Assembly (NCBI GenBank): GCA_905221605.1
Contig: CAJNDS010000629.1
Coordinates: forward strand, 67,501 to 87,500
Direction: 5' to 3'
DNA length: 20,000 bases
Source of the DNA: Symbiodinium natans
Lineage: Eukaryota; Sar; Dinophyceae; Suessiales; Symbiodiniaceae
This document shows, in pieces, positions 8,800 to 14,932 of the stretch (positions are counted from its first letter, which is position 1; each line of letters starts with the position of its first letter). A program made the position numbers and the translations under genes. The notes beneath the pieces were generated by a model. That model saw only the letters and a program-made list of their open reading frames with translations. It was not told where the DNA came from and made no database searches.

Positions 8800-11521
8800 T
8801 TAGTAGCCATAATGGTAATAGCAATAATGATAATAATGATGATGATAAAAATAATATTAGTATGAATCTAATACTAATAATAAGAATAAAAATGATAAAA
8901 ACAACAATAAGAATAATAATATTAATATGAATAATAATGGTAATATGAATAATCATGAGGATAATAATCGCAGTAGTAAAAAGAATAAGAAGAATAATAA
9001 TAAGAATAGTACTAGTCATAATCAACATAGTGCTAGTTATAAAAGTACTACTAATAATGGTGGTAGTAGTAGTAGTAGCAGCAGTAGTAGTCATAATCGA
9101 AAATTAATAGGAATACAAATAGGAATGGAATGGTCATGGGAATAATAATAGAACAATATTAGAACGATAACAATAATGAGACAAGTTAACAAGGTAATAA
9201 GAATAAGAATCCTAATGTAAATAATGGTAAGAAGAATCATATTAATAATCAAAAATAATCCTAATCTTAGTAATAATAATGCTAATGACAAGAAGAAGAA
9301 TATTATTCACAATAATAAGAAGAAGAAGAATAATGATAGTAATAATAGTAATAACAGTAATAACCCTAAACCCTAAACCCTAAACCCTAAACCCTAAACC
9401 CTAAACCCTAAACCCTAAACCCTAAACCCTACACCCTACACCCTAATGGTAATAATAGTAATAATGTAATAATCAAAATGTTAATAGTGGTAAGAAGAAT
9501 CATACTAGTAATAATAATGATAGTAATAGTAATGATAATAACAGAAAAGAATATTATTAATAATAATGGGAGAAGAATAATAATAGTAATAAGAGAAAAT
9601 AGCCTAAACCCTGAGCCCGGGAGACCTCTCGAGCCCAAGGGTTCCAACTTCAGCTACACAGGGACTCCCCCAAAACCAAAAACCAAAAAACCAAAAAAAC
9701 CAAAGCCATGGAGGCCGGGAGGCCATTAGGCCATTTTTTTTGGATTTTTTGGCTTTCTCGAGGTTTTTTGGGTTTTCTTTGGTCAAAACCAAAAAATCTC
9801 ATGTGTTTTTTTGGTTTTCGGGTCCCAGGGAAGGCAAAAACCAAAAAAACACATCTTTTTTTGGCTTCTCATCCAAAAACCAAAAAAAAAACATGTTTAT
9901 TTTTGGTTTTCCGACCCCCTCAGACTCGAAAACCAAAAAAGCACGTGGGTTTTGACCAAAGAAAACCCAAGAAACCTCGAGAAAACCAAGAAATCCAACA
10001 AAATTGCCTCCCGGCCTCCATGGCTTTGGTTGATTGGTTTTTGGTTTTTTGGTTTCCTTGTAGGTTATCAGAGAAGTCAACTACAAGAACAAGGCTGTGG
10101 TGTATAAAGGAAATATTAGTGGAATGGCCTCCTGGCCTGCGTGGCTTTGTTTTTTTGGTTTGTTGGTTTCTACGTAGGTTATCGGAGAAGTAGACTAACT
10201 GCAAGAAAAAGGCTTTGGGATGTAAAGGAAATATTATTGGAAGCATGGTTTCTGCTCGGGTTTTAAGAGGGTTTTAGAAGGAAAACATGTCACGGTAGAT
10301 CATGGGGGGGGGGGGGGGCGACCATATTTGTATATAGACATACATACATGTATATATATATATATGTACATATAAATGTATCTATGCATATGTATATATA
10401 TATATATGCGAAAACTCTTTAAGGGATTCTGTAGGGTACCTAGCTGATTCCCGCACAAACCGTAAGGTCAGGCTTCTCAGCAACTCGACCGCTTTTGTTC
10501 GCATGGGGCGCCAGTCATCCCCAGATTGCGAGAAATCATGCTTGAAAACACATGGGTGCCTGTCGGGGCGTTCGTGGGGGTTTAGAGTTGAGGGTTTAGG
10601 GTTTAAGGTTTCCGAAATTGGCCGGGCGTGGGGGGGGGGGGGGGGGGGGGTGTGGGAACCTTACTGGGGTGCTTACTATAAGGGAATCCTACTATTTACG
10701 GATCTATATTTGGAGTAAACTCCCATTCGGAGGAACCCTAAACCCTAAATCTTACAACCCTAAACCCTAAAAAGCCTAAAGCCTAAAGCCTAAAGCCTAA
10801 AGCCTAAAGCCTAAAGCCTAAAGCCTAAAGCCTAAAGCCTAAAGCCTAAAGCCTAAAGCCTAAAGCCTAAAGCCTAAAGCCTAAAGCCTAAAGCCTAAAG
10901 CCTAAAGCCTAAAGCCTAAAGCCTAAAGCCTAAAGCCTAAACCGGCCCAATCCCTGACTGCCATATCTACAAGGAATCGCTCCATGCTTTCGAGGTTTAG
11001 GGTTTAGGGTTTAGGGTTTAGGGTTCAGGGTTTAGGGTTTAGGGTTTAGGGTTTAGGGTTCAGGGTTTAGGGCTTACGGCTCAGCGGATTCTCGGTGATG
11101 TTGTAGGGCTTTGGGTTTTCGGTTTTGGGAGTAAGTAGAAGAACAATTGCAAGTCGGGTGACTTGGAGCAGCCTGCATAAACAAGCTTATTGATCATCTG
11201 CCTACTGAGCTGCCTTATGTATCGTGATAAGGGTGCCCTTTTTCTTGGGGGTTGGTTCTGGGAGCCCAGAGCCCGAAAAGGGCAAAAGGGTACCCCTCAG
11301 CCACCAAGTAAAACTATAGCAGCATCACAGGGCCCGCGTCTCGAGAATGTAGGTTTGTCAGTTGAAACCCTAAACCCTAAACCCTAAACCCCTAAACCCC
11401 TAAACCCTAAACCCCTAAACCCCTAAACCCCTAAACCCCTAAAACCCTAAAACCCCTATGAACCTCCAAGTAGGCCTTAGGATTTAGAACCACGAGCGTG
11501 CCCGTGTAGCGAAAGTGTGCG
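720..11521 (-). CDS. MORN-repeat protein gene, split into microexons (partial)
   Basis: Eleven exons on the minus strand join into one stop-free frame of 400 nt. Seen directly: Y-x-G motifs open six consecutive repeats (YTGTL, YRGSF, YEGQW, YEGEW, YEGQF, YEGQF) at exactly 23-residue spacing, with G at repeat position 12 in every repeat and often at 14, and D-G near 20-21. That is the MORN pattern, and its register survives every splice junction, which is independent support for the exon model. MORN repeats in known proteins form elongated beta-sheet scaffolds tied to membranes, the cytoskeleton or lipid kinases. No catalytic domain is visible, so the role here is unknown. No convincing start or stop codon was found; the gene probably runs off the left edge and begins above 11521. 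Splice donors are GC (7 of 10 internal introns), GT (1), GA (1), and one GC that could be shifted; all acceptors are AG. Confidence 0.85.
745..1685 (-). other. Intron 10 (941 bp)
   Basis: GC-AG intron between exons 10 and 11. It carries TTTAGGG-type arrays at 805-906, 1195-1231, 1291-1440 (with TTTGGGG variants) and 1562-1632, all in the same plus-strand orientation, so it is an exception to the inverted pattern. A TA/TATG microsatellite lies at 1036-1096. Otherwise it is unique sequence without a recognisable gene. Confidence 0.75.
1686..1735 (-). CDS. MORN gene exon 10
   Basis: It encodes SGIYKSATGVVYEGQF plus two bases of a Lys codon, finishing one repeat and starting the sixth. The acceptor is CACCCAG|TCG, and the donor is TTCAA|GCCAGC (GC type). 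It is one of three resolved exons whose first base is not G. A perfect TTTAGGG array starts 22 bp to its right. Confidence 0.85.
2465..2560. repeat. Foldback element, family 2, copy B
   Basis: Well preserved terminal inverted repeats: GACTAGATCCGGGAGTAGG on the left against the reverse complement of CCTGCTCCCGGTGCTAGC on the right. The interior holds AAAAAGGGTACCCTTTTT, itself palindromic, and AAAAAAAGGAAAAAGGGCC as in the other copies. It lies inside intron 9. Confidence 0.7.
2707..2755. repeat. Nine-base variant array (CCCTATAGA)
   Basis: About four to five tandem copies of CCCTATAGA sit inside a normal AAACCCT array, with a few CCCTAGA units before them. The insertion of TA in a telomere-like unit and its local repetition show spread by replication slippage or unequal exchange. 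Confidence 0.8.
3000..3036 (-). CDS. MORN gene exon 9
   Basis: It encodes YEGQFQHGSKHG, positions 1-12 of a repeat, after completing the Arg codon. The acceptor is GTGTCAG|G and the donor is CATGGG|GCCGGC (GC type, phase 0). Reading past the donor meets a stop within three codons. Inverted arrays flank it: AAACCCT at 2887-2987 and TTTAGGG-like from 3068. Confidence 0.85.
3037..4655 (-). other. Intron 8 (1619 bp)
   Basis: GC-AG intron between exons 8 and 9. Near the acceptor are TTTAGGG and TTGAGGG units (3068-3185); near the donor is a long mixed AAACCCT, CCCTATAAA and CCCCTATAA array (4377-4640), inverted relative to the first. The middle has a 118-residue plus-strand open frame (3476-3832) with a 21-bp duplication (CGAGTGATGAATCG at 3539 and 3560), probably not a gene, a TA tract (3909-3966), a family 1 foldback and a short TTTAGGG run (4240-4300). 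Confidence 0.75.
3975..4153. repeat. Foldback element, family 1, copy 2, with duplicated right arm
   Basis: The left end GGGATGTTCCCCTTATG is the inverted partner of ATAAGGGGGAACATCCC at the right end. The right arm is present twice: about 4040-4076 and 4109-4153 share ATAATCCCTTT, AAGGACTG, TAGTATAAGGGGGAACAT. A second AAGGACTGTT-like motif also occurs inverted in the left half (AAACAGTCCTTATGC). Confidence 0.75.
4656..4712 (-). CDS. MORN gene exon 8
   Basis: This is the longest exon, encoding WVQDEKSGKGVECWADGA with a split Arg codon at the end: almost a complete repeat from the W of Y-E-G-E-W to A-D-G-A-R. The acceptor is CGCGAG|G and the donor is CGCCAG|GCTGGT (GC type). An AAACCCT-rich array ends just left of it, and a perfect TTTAGGG array starts 16 bp to its right. 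Confidence 0.88.
4713..5056 (-). other. Intron 7 (344 bp, shortest)
   Basis: GC-AG intron between exons 7 and 8. It is almost wholly telomere-like: TTTAGGG at 4728-4820 (about 12 perfect units) and 4937-5010, with degenerate GGGCTTGGGGCTTAAGG units between. Both arrays have the same orientation, so it cannot form the array-array stem. Confidence 0.75.
5057..5092 (-). CDS. MORN gene exon 7
   Basis: It encodes YVHVDGSTYEG plus a split Glu codon: the D-G-S-T closing one repeat and the Y-E-G opening the next. The acceptor is CCCAAG|G and the donor is GGTGA|GCCGCC (GC type). A nearby GT donor (GAGG|GTGAGC) would lose the E-W that joins perfectly to exon 8. TTTAGGG arrays lie on both sides, unlike most exons. 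Confidence 0.85.
   Translation of the reverse strand, partial: VRSRGWQHLRG
5093..6349 (-). other. Intron 6 (1257 bp)
   Basis: GC-AG intron between exons 6 and 7. TTTAGGG repeats (5107-5197, about 13 perfect units) lie 15 bp from the acceptor; AAACCCT runs occur at 5402-5453, 5583-5610 and 6022-6075, in inverted orientation. It also has a family 2 foldback (5203-5332), an 18-nt G run (5487-5504) and a short TA tract (5780-5797). Confidence 0.75.
5203..5332. repeat. Foldback element, family 2, copy C
   Basis: Terminal inverted repeats: TTTCTAGACCCAGGAG on the left against the reverse complement of CTCTGGGTCCTAGATT on the right. The right part AAAAGGGGAACAAGGGCC, CTACTCTGGGTCCT matches the segment at 17060-17092 almost base for base. 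Confidence 0.7.
6350..6372 (-). CDS. MORN gene exon 6 (23-nt microexon)
   Basis: It encodes DRAHGYG plus two bases of a Lys codon, the H-G-x-G core of a MORN repeat. The acceptor is GGGAAG|GAT and the donor is GGCAA|GCAGCT (GC type). The flanking minus-strand frame stays open well beyond this exon. Only this segment keeps the register between YEGQW and the following KYVHVDG. Confidence 0.8.
6373..7039 (-). other. Intron 5 (667 bp)
   Basis: GA-AG intron between exons 5 and 6. The acceptor side carries a TTTGGGG-type variant array (6403-6456); the donor side carries AAACCCT (6938-7034), in inverted orientation. Between them is unique sequence with scattered single TTTAGGG units and no recognisable gene. 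Confidence 0.7.
7040..7095 (-). CDS. MORN gene exon 5
   Basis: After the split Gly codon it encodes HGIFEAANGNTYEGQWHQ, the end of one repeat and the Y-E-G-Q-W start of the next. The acceptor is CAGCAG|GA. The best donor is CACCAG|GACGTG, a GA donor. The alternative CAGGAC|GTGGTT would use GT and stay in frame but would add one Asp and give a 24-residue repeat, so GA is preferred. AAACCCT (6938-7034) and TTTAGGG (7126-7230) arrays flank it tightly. Confidence 0.85.
7096..7617 (-). other. Intron 4 (522 bp)
   Basis: GC-AG intron between exons 4 and 5. TTTAGGG at 7126-7230, running into TTTGGGG variants to about 7320, near the acceptor; AAACCCT at 7547-7600 directly after the donor, in inverted orientation. 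The middle 220 bp is unique; a minus-strand CCAG|GTAAAT there resembles a donor but no exon fits the frame. Confidence 0.75.
7618..7667 (-). CDS. MORN gene exon 4
   Basis: It encodes PDGQTYRGSFVDNRAQ with a split Gly codon at the 3' end. It contains the P-D-G that closes one repeat and the Y-R-G-S-F that opens the next. The acceptor is GAGCCAG|G and the donor is GCAAG|GCCAGC (GC type). A GT donor (CAC|GTGAGA) lies six bases further on, but using it breaks both the phase with exon 5 and the repeat spacing. AAACCCT arrays lie to the left and TTTAGGG arrays to the right. Confidence 0.85.
8100..9600. repeat. Degenerate AAT-type trinucleotide microsatellite
   Basis: About 1.5 kb of very A+T-rich sequence built from triplets such as AAT, AGT, GAT, AAG, GTA, with a pure ACT run at 8746-8794. 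Period-3 structure persists despite many substitutions. It is split by the telomere-like block at 9362-9445. The long poly-Ser, poly-Leu, Ile-rich and Asn-rich frames here are products of the repeat, not genes. Confidence 0.9.
9362..9445. repeat. Telomere-like array inside microsatellite
   Basis: About ten AAACCCT units, the last two changed to ACACCCT, sit cleanly inside the AAT microsatellite, which continues on both sides. Both junctions share TAA with the microsatellite. Confidence 0.9.
9660..10246. repeat. Nested foldback element rich in AAAACC/GGTTTT
   Basis: Left arm 9700-9790 is the near-perfect inverted copy of 9948-10029 (shared CCAAAGCCATGGAGGCCGGG, CTCGAGGTTT, GGGTTTTCTTTGGTCAAAAC). 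Outer AAAACC/GGTTTT runs extend the pairing. The spacer holds three further small hairpins of the same composition. The right end is followed by a second, diverged copy of the last 121 bp (10006-10126 against 10127-10246). Long frames here follow from the low complexity. Confidence 0.85.
10323..10408. repeat. TA/TATG microsatellite
   Basis: Two TATATATATATATG-type runs with ACATACATAC interruptions, partly palindromic. Similar tracts occur at 1036-1096, 3909-3966, 5780-5797 and 16990-17024, often beside foldback elements or homopolymers. Confidence 0.9.
10542..10559 (-). CDS. MORN gene exon 3 (18-nt microexon)
   Basis: The last base of the previous Gly codon is followed by HPCVF and then two bases of a Lys codon, positions 13-18 of the first repeat. 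The acceptor is CGACAG|GCA and the donor is TTCAA|GCATGA (GC type). It is the shortest exon in the model. The assignment rests on the splice signals and on the exact 23-residue spacing between YTGTL and YRGSF. Confidence 0.65.
10560..10946 (-). other. Intron 2 (387 bp)
   Basis: GC-AG intron between exons 2 and 3. A short TTTAGGG run (10577-10610) lies near the acceptor and the AAACCCT/AAAGCCT array (10735-10938) ends eight bases from the donor, in inverted orientation. A 21-nt G run is at 10630-10650. Confidence 0.65.
10771..10938. repeat. AAAGCCT array, 24 perfect units
   Basis: Twenty-four uninterrupted copies of AAAGCCT, a one-base variant of AAACCCT, follow a few normal units. No sequence error or mixed unit occurs within the array. 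Confidence 0.97.
10947..10966 (-). CDS. MORN gene exon 2 (20-nt microexon)
   Basis: It encodes IWQSGI plus two bases of a Gly codon, filling positions 6-12 of the first repeat. The acceptor is TTGTAG|AT and the donor is TTGG|GCCGGT (GC type). Joining to the flanking exons keeps the 23-residue repeat length exactly. It sits in a 50-bp unique island between an AAAGCCT array on the left and a TTTAGGG array on the right. Confidence 0.7.
10967..11493 (-). other. Intron 1 (527 bp)
   Basis: GT-AG intron between exons 1 and 2. TTTAGGG (10995-11075) near the acceptor and AAACCCT passing into AAACCCCT (11365-11460) near the donor, in inverted orientation. The middle has a GGGTGCCCTTTTT ... AAAAGGGTACCCC imperfect inverted pair (11229-11300). 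Confidence 0.65.
11494..11521 (-). CDS. MORN gene exon 1 of the resolved set
   Basis: It encodes (x)AHFRYTGTL, the start of the first clear MORN repeat (Y-T-G-T-L). The donor is GT (CTC followed by GTGGTT) in phase 0, which joins in frame to the exon at 10947-10966. The acceptor is uncertain. CCCAG|C gives the stated end. An alternative GAAG|C acceptor would extend the exon to 11530 and add W-P-S, which resembles the W-P-D before other repeats. It is flanked by AAACCCT arrays on the left and TTTAGGG on the right, as most other exons are. Confidence 0.65.
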
Positions 11522-12273
11522 CTGGGCCAGCTTCGAAAGCGTGAGGCGTCGACGCCAGTTCTTCACAACGAGTGCGAGAACCAGGCTTTGGCTTGGATAG
11601 GGGTTTAGGGTTTAGGGTTTGGGGTTTAGGGTTTTTTTTGAGCGGGCGCAGCAAAGGGACCACATATTCCCGAAGTCCCCAGATTTAAGAGTGTAGACTT
11701 AGGGTCTCCTACCCTAAGCCCGAAACCCTAAAACCCTAAGCCCTAAAACCCTAAAACCTAAACCCTAAACCCTAGAACCCTAAGCTCTAAAACCCTAAAC
11801 CCTGAACCCTCAAGCCCTAAGCATGAGTCTTGGGCACGTGGAGGGGTTGAGCTGCCATTTGGCAGACTGGAAGGTTCATGGTACCTTTTTAACCCTTTGT
11901 AGGGTTTAGGGTTTAGGGTTTGGGGTTAGGGGTTTAGGGGTTTAGGGGTTTAGGGGTTTAGGGGTTTAGGGGTTTAGGGGTTTAGGGGTTTAGGGGTTTA
12001 GGGGTTTAGGGGTTTAGGGGGTTAGGGGGTTAGGGGTTTAGGGGTTTAGGGGTTTAGGGGTTTAGGGGTTTAGGGGTTTAGGGGTTTAGGGGTTTAGGGG
12101 TTTAGGGGTTTAGGGGTTTAGGGGTTTAGGGGTTTAGGGGTTTAGGGGTTTAGGGGTTTAGGGGGTTAGGGGGTTAGGGGTTTAGGGGTTTAGGGGTTTA
12201 GGGGTTTAGGGGTTTAGGGGTTTAGGGGTTTAGGGGTTTAGGGGTTTAGGGGTTTAGGGGTTTAGGGGTTTAG
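11522..12273. repeat. Arrays upstream of exon 1, including TTTAGGGG octamers
   Basis: Unique block 11522-11602, a TTTAGGG run (11602-11632), AAACCCT-like units (11708-11822), a unique block (11823-11898), then about 42 tandem TTTAGGGG octamers (11930-12273). A variant segment (TTTAGGGGGTTAGGGGGTTA) occurs at 12013 and again at 12157, 144 bp apart, so an 18-unit block was duplicated. The block at 11823-11898 may hold a minus-strand exon (acceptor CTTCCAG|TCT, donor AAATG|GCAGCT) but this is unproven. Confidence 0.8.
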
Positions 12274-12383
12274 GGTACTTATGGACCATTTATAACTGTA
12301 CTTATAACCCGCTTGTAGACCCCTTAATACTTAAGTGCCCTCTAATATGGTTGGATCAGTAGAGTTACAAGTACAGTTACCCT
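12274..12383. repeat. Foldback element, family 3, copy 1
   Basis: Terminal inverted repeats TAACTGTACTTATAAC (12293-12308) and GTTACAAGTACAGTTA (12364-12379). The interior CCCCTTAATACTTAAGTGCC, TCTAATATGG matches the second copy at 14616-14720 in opposite orientation. Confidence 0.75.
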
Positions 12384-13312
12384 CAAACCCTAGACCCTAA
12401 ACCCTAGATCCTAAACCCTAAGTTTTAAACGGGTTTAGGGTTTAGGGTTTAGGGTTGAAGGGATCTAAAAAGGTTGAGGGTTTTGGGGTTTAAGGGTTTT
12501 AGGTTTAGGGTTGAAGGGTTTCAAAAGGGTGAAGGGTTTTGGGGTTTTAGGATTTTAGGGTTTTATGAGGGTTTGAGGGAGTGAGGGTTTGAGGGTTTGA
12601 GGGTTTGAGGGTTTGAGGGTTTGAGGATTTTAGGGTTTGGGGTTTTTTAGGGTTTAAGGTTTCAGGGTTTCAGGGTTTACCGGTTTACCCTAAGGCTGAA
12701 ACCCTAAAACCCTAAACCCTAAAAACCCTAAGCCCTTAAACCTGAGAACTCTAACCCCTAAACCCCCTGTCCAAGACAGAGAGGCTGGCCAAGAATGGAG
12801 AATGGCCCTGAGACAGGGAAGGTCCCCCTCACCCCCCTTGCAACACATTTAGGGTATAGGGTTTAGGGTTTAGGGTTGAGGGTTGAGGGTTGAGGGTTTG
12901 GGGTTTCGGGGCTTTGGAGCTTTGGGGCTTAGGGGTAGGGGCTTTTAGGGCTTTAAGGGATTAGGACTTCGGGTGTCTTCTTGCAGCTTTTTTGTGGAGG
13001 GCCCCTTCTGACCGCAAATCCTTGTGTAAGGTGCTTTGCAGGCTTTGGATTGTAAGTAAGGTGACAGGTTGGCCCGAGCAAGCAAGCATCTTGATACTTA
13101 CAGCGCCAAAGAACCCTAAACCCTGACCCCTAAACCCCTAAACCCCTAAAGCCCCAAACCCCTAAACCCCTAAACCCCTAAACCCCTAAACCCCTAAACC
13201 CCTAAACCCCTAAAACCCCTAAACCCCTAAACCTCTAAACCCCTAAACCCCCAAACCCCTAAACCCTAAACCCCTAAACCCTAACCCTAAACCCTGAACC
13301 ATTCGTCGTCTC
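12384..13312. repeat. Mixed telomere-like arrays with one unique island
   Basis: AAACCCT (12384-12422), TTTAGGG (12430-12460), a TTTGAGGG octamer run (about 12580-12630), AAACCCT-like units (12690-12766), a unique island (12769-12848), TTTAGGG and GGGGCTTT variants (12848-12965), unique sequence (12966-13110), then AAACCCCT octamers (13113-13300). The island 12769-12848 has a minus-strand acceptor GTCTCAG|G and a GC donor, but no confident frame. Confidence 0.7.
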
Positions 13313-13796
13313 AGGGCCGACGACACATACAAGTTGCACCTGCCACATGGGGCAGTGCGGCAAGCTTCAAAAATCTTAACAGCTCCGTCCACCCGCCCTT
13401 GTACAGGGAACCGGGTTTAGGCTTTAGGGTTTGGGGTTTAGGTACCTTGCACCCTTCAGGTTGTACCCTTGGGTCTTGGGGACCCCCTTTTCAAGATCCG
13501 TATGGTAGTATAAGGGTCATACTGGGAGTCTACGAATGGATACCTTAGGGGTGCCACCTAGGTTTAGGGTTTAGGGTTTAAGGTTTAGGGTTTAGGGTTT
13601 AGGGTTTAGGGCTTAGGGCTTAGGGCTTAGGGCTAAGGCGGTGCGAGTCTGAATCCCTTGCAAAAAACCCAAAGCCACGTCCGGAGCTGCACTCTCGCAG
13701 GTGCTGGCGTTTGGCAGTTTCGTCCCCCTAGGGTTTAGGGTTTAGGGTTTAGGGTTTAGGGTTTAGGGTTTAGGGGTTAGGGTTTAGGGCTTAGGA

Positions 13797-13862
13797 TTAC
13801 CTTAGGGATCCTTAAAAAGGGACCCCAAAACCCAAGGGCACAGCCTTAAGGGTCCAAGGTAA
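13797..13862. repeat. Short inverted repeat
   Basis: Left arm TTACCTTAGGGATCCTTAA (13797-13815) pairs with the right arm TTAAGGGTCCAAGGTAA (13846-13862) with few mismatches, around a 30-base loop. Similar in style to the other foldback elements, but no second copy was seen. Confidence 0.7.
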
Positions 13863-13979
13863 AACCCCTAGAGTTTGAGGGTTTAGGAGCCTAAACCCTA
13901 AACCCTAAACCCTAAACCCTAAACCCTAAACCCTAAACCCTAAACCCTAAACCCTAAATTCTACCCAAACCCTACTTAC

Positions 13980-14086
13980 TAAGAGGACATGAGGGTCCCA
14001 GGTTCGGCTTTTTGCGCGACTGGTCCGCAAAAAAGCGCCGCACTTCTCAGGGACTTCTCGAACGAGTGCTTCAATAAACATTTTCG
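13980..14086 (-). CDS. Candidate exon, function unknown
   Basis: A minus-strand frame reads MFIEALVREVPEKCGAF and stays open to a canonical donor CTCTTA|GTAAGT; the nearest acceptor is TCTGAAG|C. A GC donor after TGCG is an alternative end. It lies in a unique island flanked by AAACCCT (left) and TTTAGGG (right), as the confirmed exons are. No family recognised; could be part of the MORN gene's upstream region or chance. Confidence 0.3.
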
Positions 14087-14112
14087 CTTCAGAACCCCCC
14101 CAAAAAAAATGG

Positions 14113-14600
14113 TTTAGGGTTGAGGGTTTAGGGTTTAGGGTTTCGGGTTTGGGGTTCAGGGTTGGAGGTTTACGAAAAAAAGGGGACCCTTAACATAGTC
14201 CCCAAATAGTAGGATTCCCTTTAGAATAAGGACCTCAACAAGGTACCGGAAACCCCGAAAACCCCCATAAAATGGTCCCTACAGTACCCTTGTCAGGCAA
14301 AGTATAGACATCATCCCATTACCCTTATAAGGAAGAAATTTTGTTCAATTTCTTTGAGGGGGTTTCTTGAAGAAACGGCAGAATAGTAATAAAGACATGA
14401 CGGCCCGAACGTGTATCCGCCACTGCAACTTGTTGCAACGTTTTAGGGTTTAGGGTTTAGGGTTTGAGGTCACGCTGAAAAATGACATTTCTCTAAGGGA
14501 CTCTAAGGGCATACTAGGAGTAGTATTTTAAAGGGAAGCCTTTAGGGGAACAACCCTAGGAGTACGAGTCTTCATCCCTTGAACAGGGGTGCTTACGGTT
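14113..14600. other. Mostly unique sequence with short arrays
   Basis: Short TTTAGGG-like runs at 14113-14170 and 14441-14470. The rest is unique, intron-like sequence with the AAGGGAC/GGGACC-type motifs seen in the foldback elements. No gene recognised. Confidence 0.6.
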
Positions 14601-14615
14601 TACTTGGAGGTTCAC

Positions 14616-14720
14616 GGTACTTACTAACCACGTATAAGCGTGCGTGGAACTGTACTTATAACCATATTCGGGCACTTAAGGGGCTTATGAGTGGGTTATA
14701 AGTTATAAGTATAGTTATCC
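14616..14720. repeat. Foldback element, family 3, copy 2 (inverted)
   Basis: AACTGTACTTATAACC at 14648 and GGGTTATAAGTTATAAGTAT to 14712 form the ends; the interior ATATTCGGGCACTTAAGGGG is the reverse complement of the interior of the copy at 12274-12383. A further arm (GGAGGTTCACGGTAC, about 14616) is matched inverted at 14963-14984 (GTACCAGGGAACCTCC). Confidence 0.7.
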
Positions 14721-14932
14721 TAAACCCTAAAACCCTAAAACCCTAAAACCCTAAAACCCAAAACCCTAAACCCAAAAACCCAAAAACCCAAAAACCCAAA
14801 AACCCAAAACCCCTAAACCCCTAAAACCCTAAAACCCAAAAACCCAAAAACCCAAAAACCCAAAAACCCTAAAACCCGAAAACCCTAAAACCCTAAAACC
14901 CTAAAACCCTAAAACCCTAAACCCTAAACCCC
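14720..14932. repeat. AAAACCCT / AAAACCC array
   Basis: About 210 bp of units with an extra A (AAAACCCT octamers) and AAAAACCC units lacking the T. The complement TTTTAGGG is the telomere type known from Chlamydomonas, but here it sits between ordinary heptamer arrays and is best read as a local variant. Confidence 0.9.

Larger units (their letters stand above)
7668..10541 (-). other. Intron 3 (2874 bp, longest)
   Basis: GC-AG intron between exons 3 and 4. TTTAGGG arrays (7677-7803) lie near the acceptor. Further in are a 25-nt G run (8031-8055), a degenerate trinucleotide block (8100-9600) with an embedded AAACCCT array (9362-9445), a nested foldback (9660-10246), a 15-nt G run (10304-10318) and a TA tract (10323-10408). 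No exon was found that would fit between. Confidence 0.65.
13313..14112. repeat. Arrays with possible upstream exons
   Basis: Unique islands at 13313-13417, 13640-13730 and 13968-14112 are separated by TTTAGGG (13560-13634, 13731-13795) and AAACCCT (13889-13967) arrays. A hairpin lies at 13797-13862. Minus-strand fragments such as YKGGWTE (13395 region) and NASTCESA or RECSSGRGFG (13680-13710) look like degraded or partial MORN motifs, but I could not join them in frame. Confidence 0.5.

Noticed and set aside
8607-9291. Poly-Ser, poly-Leu, Ile-rich and Asn-rich frames
   Set aside because: Products of the AAT/ACT triplet microsatellite; a period-3 repeat has no stops in some frames by composition alone.
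9604-10246. Several overlapping frames of up to 161 residues on both strands
   Set aside because: They arise from AAAACC/GGTTTT low-complexity inverted repeats and are not supported by any motif.
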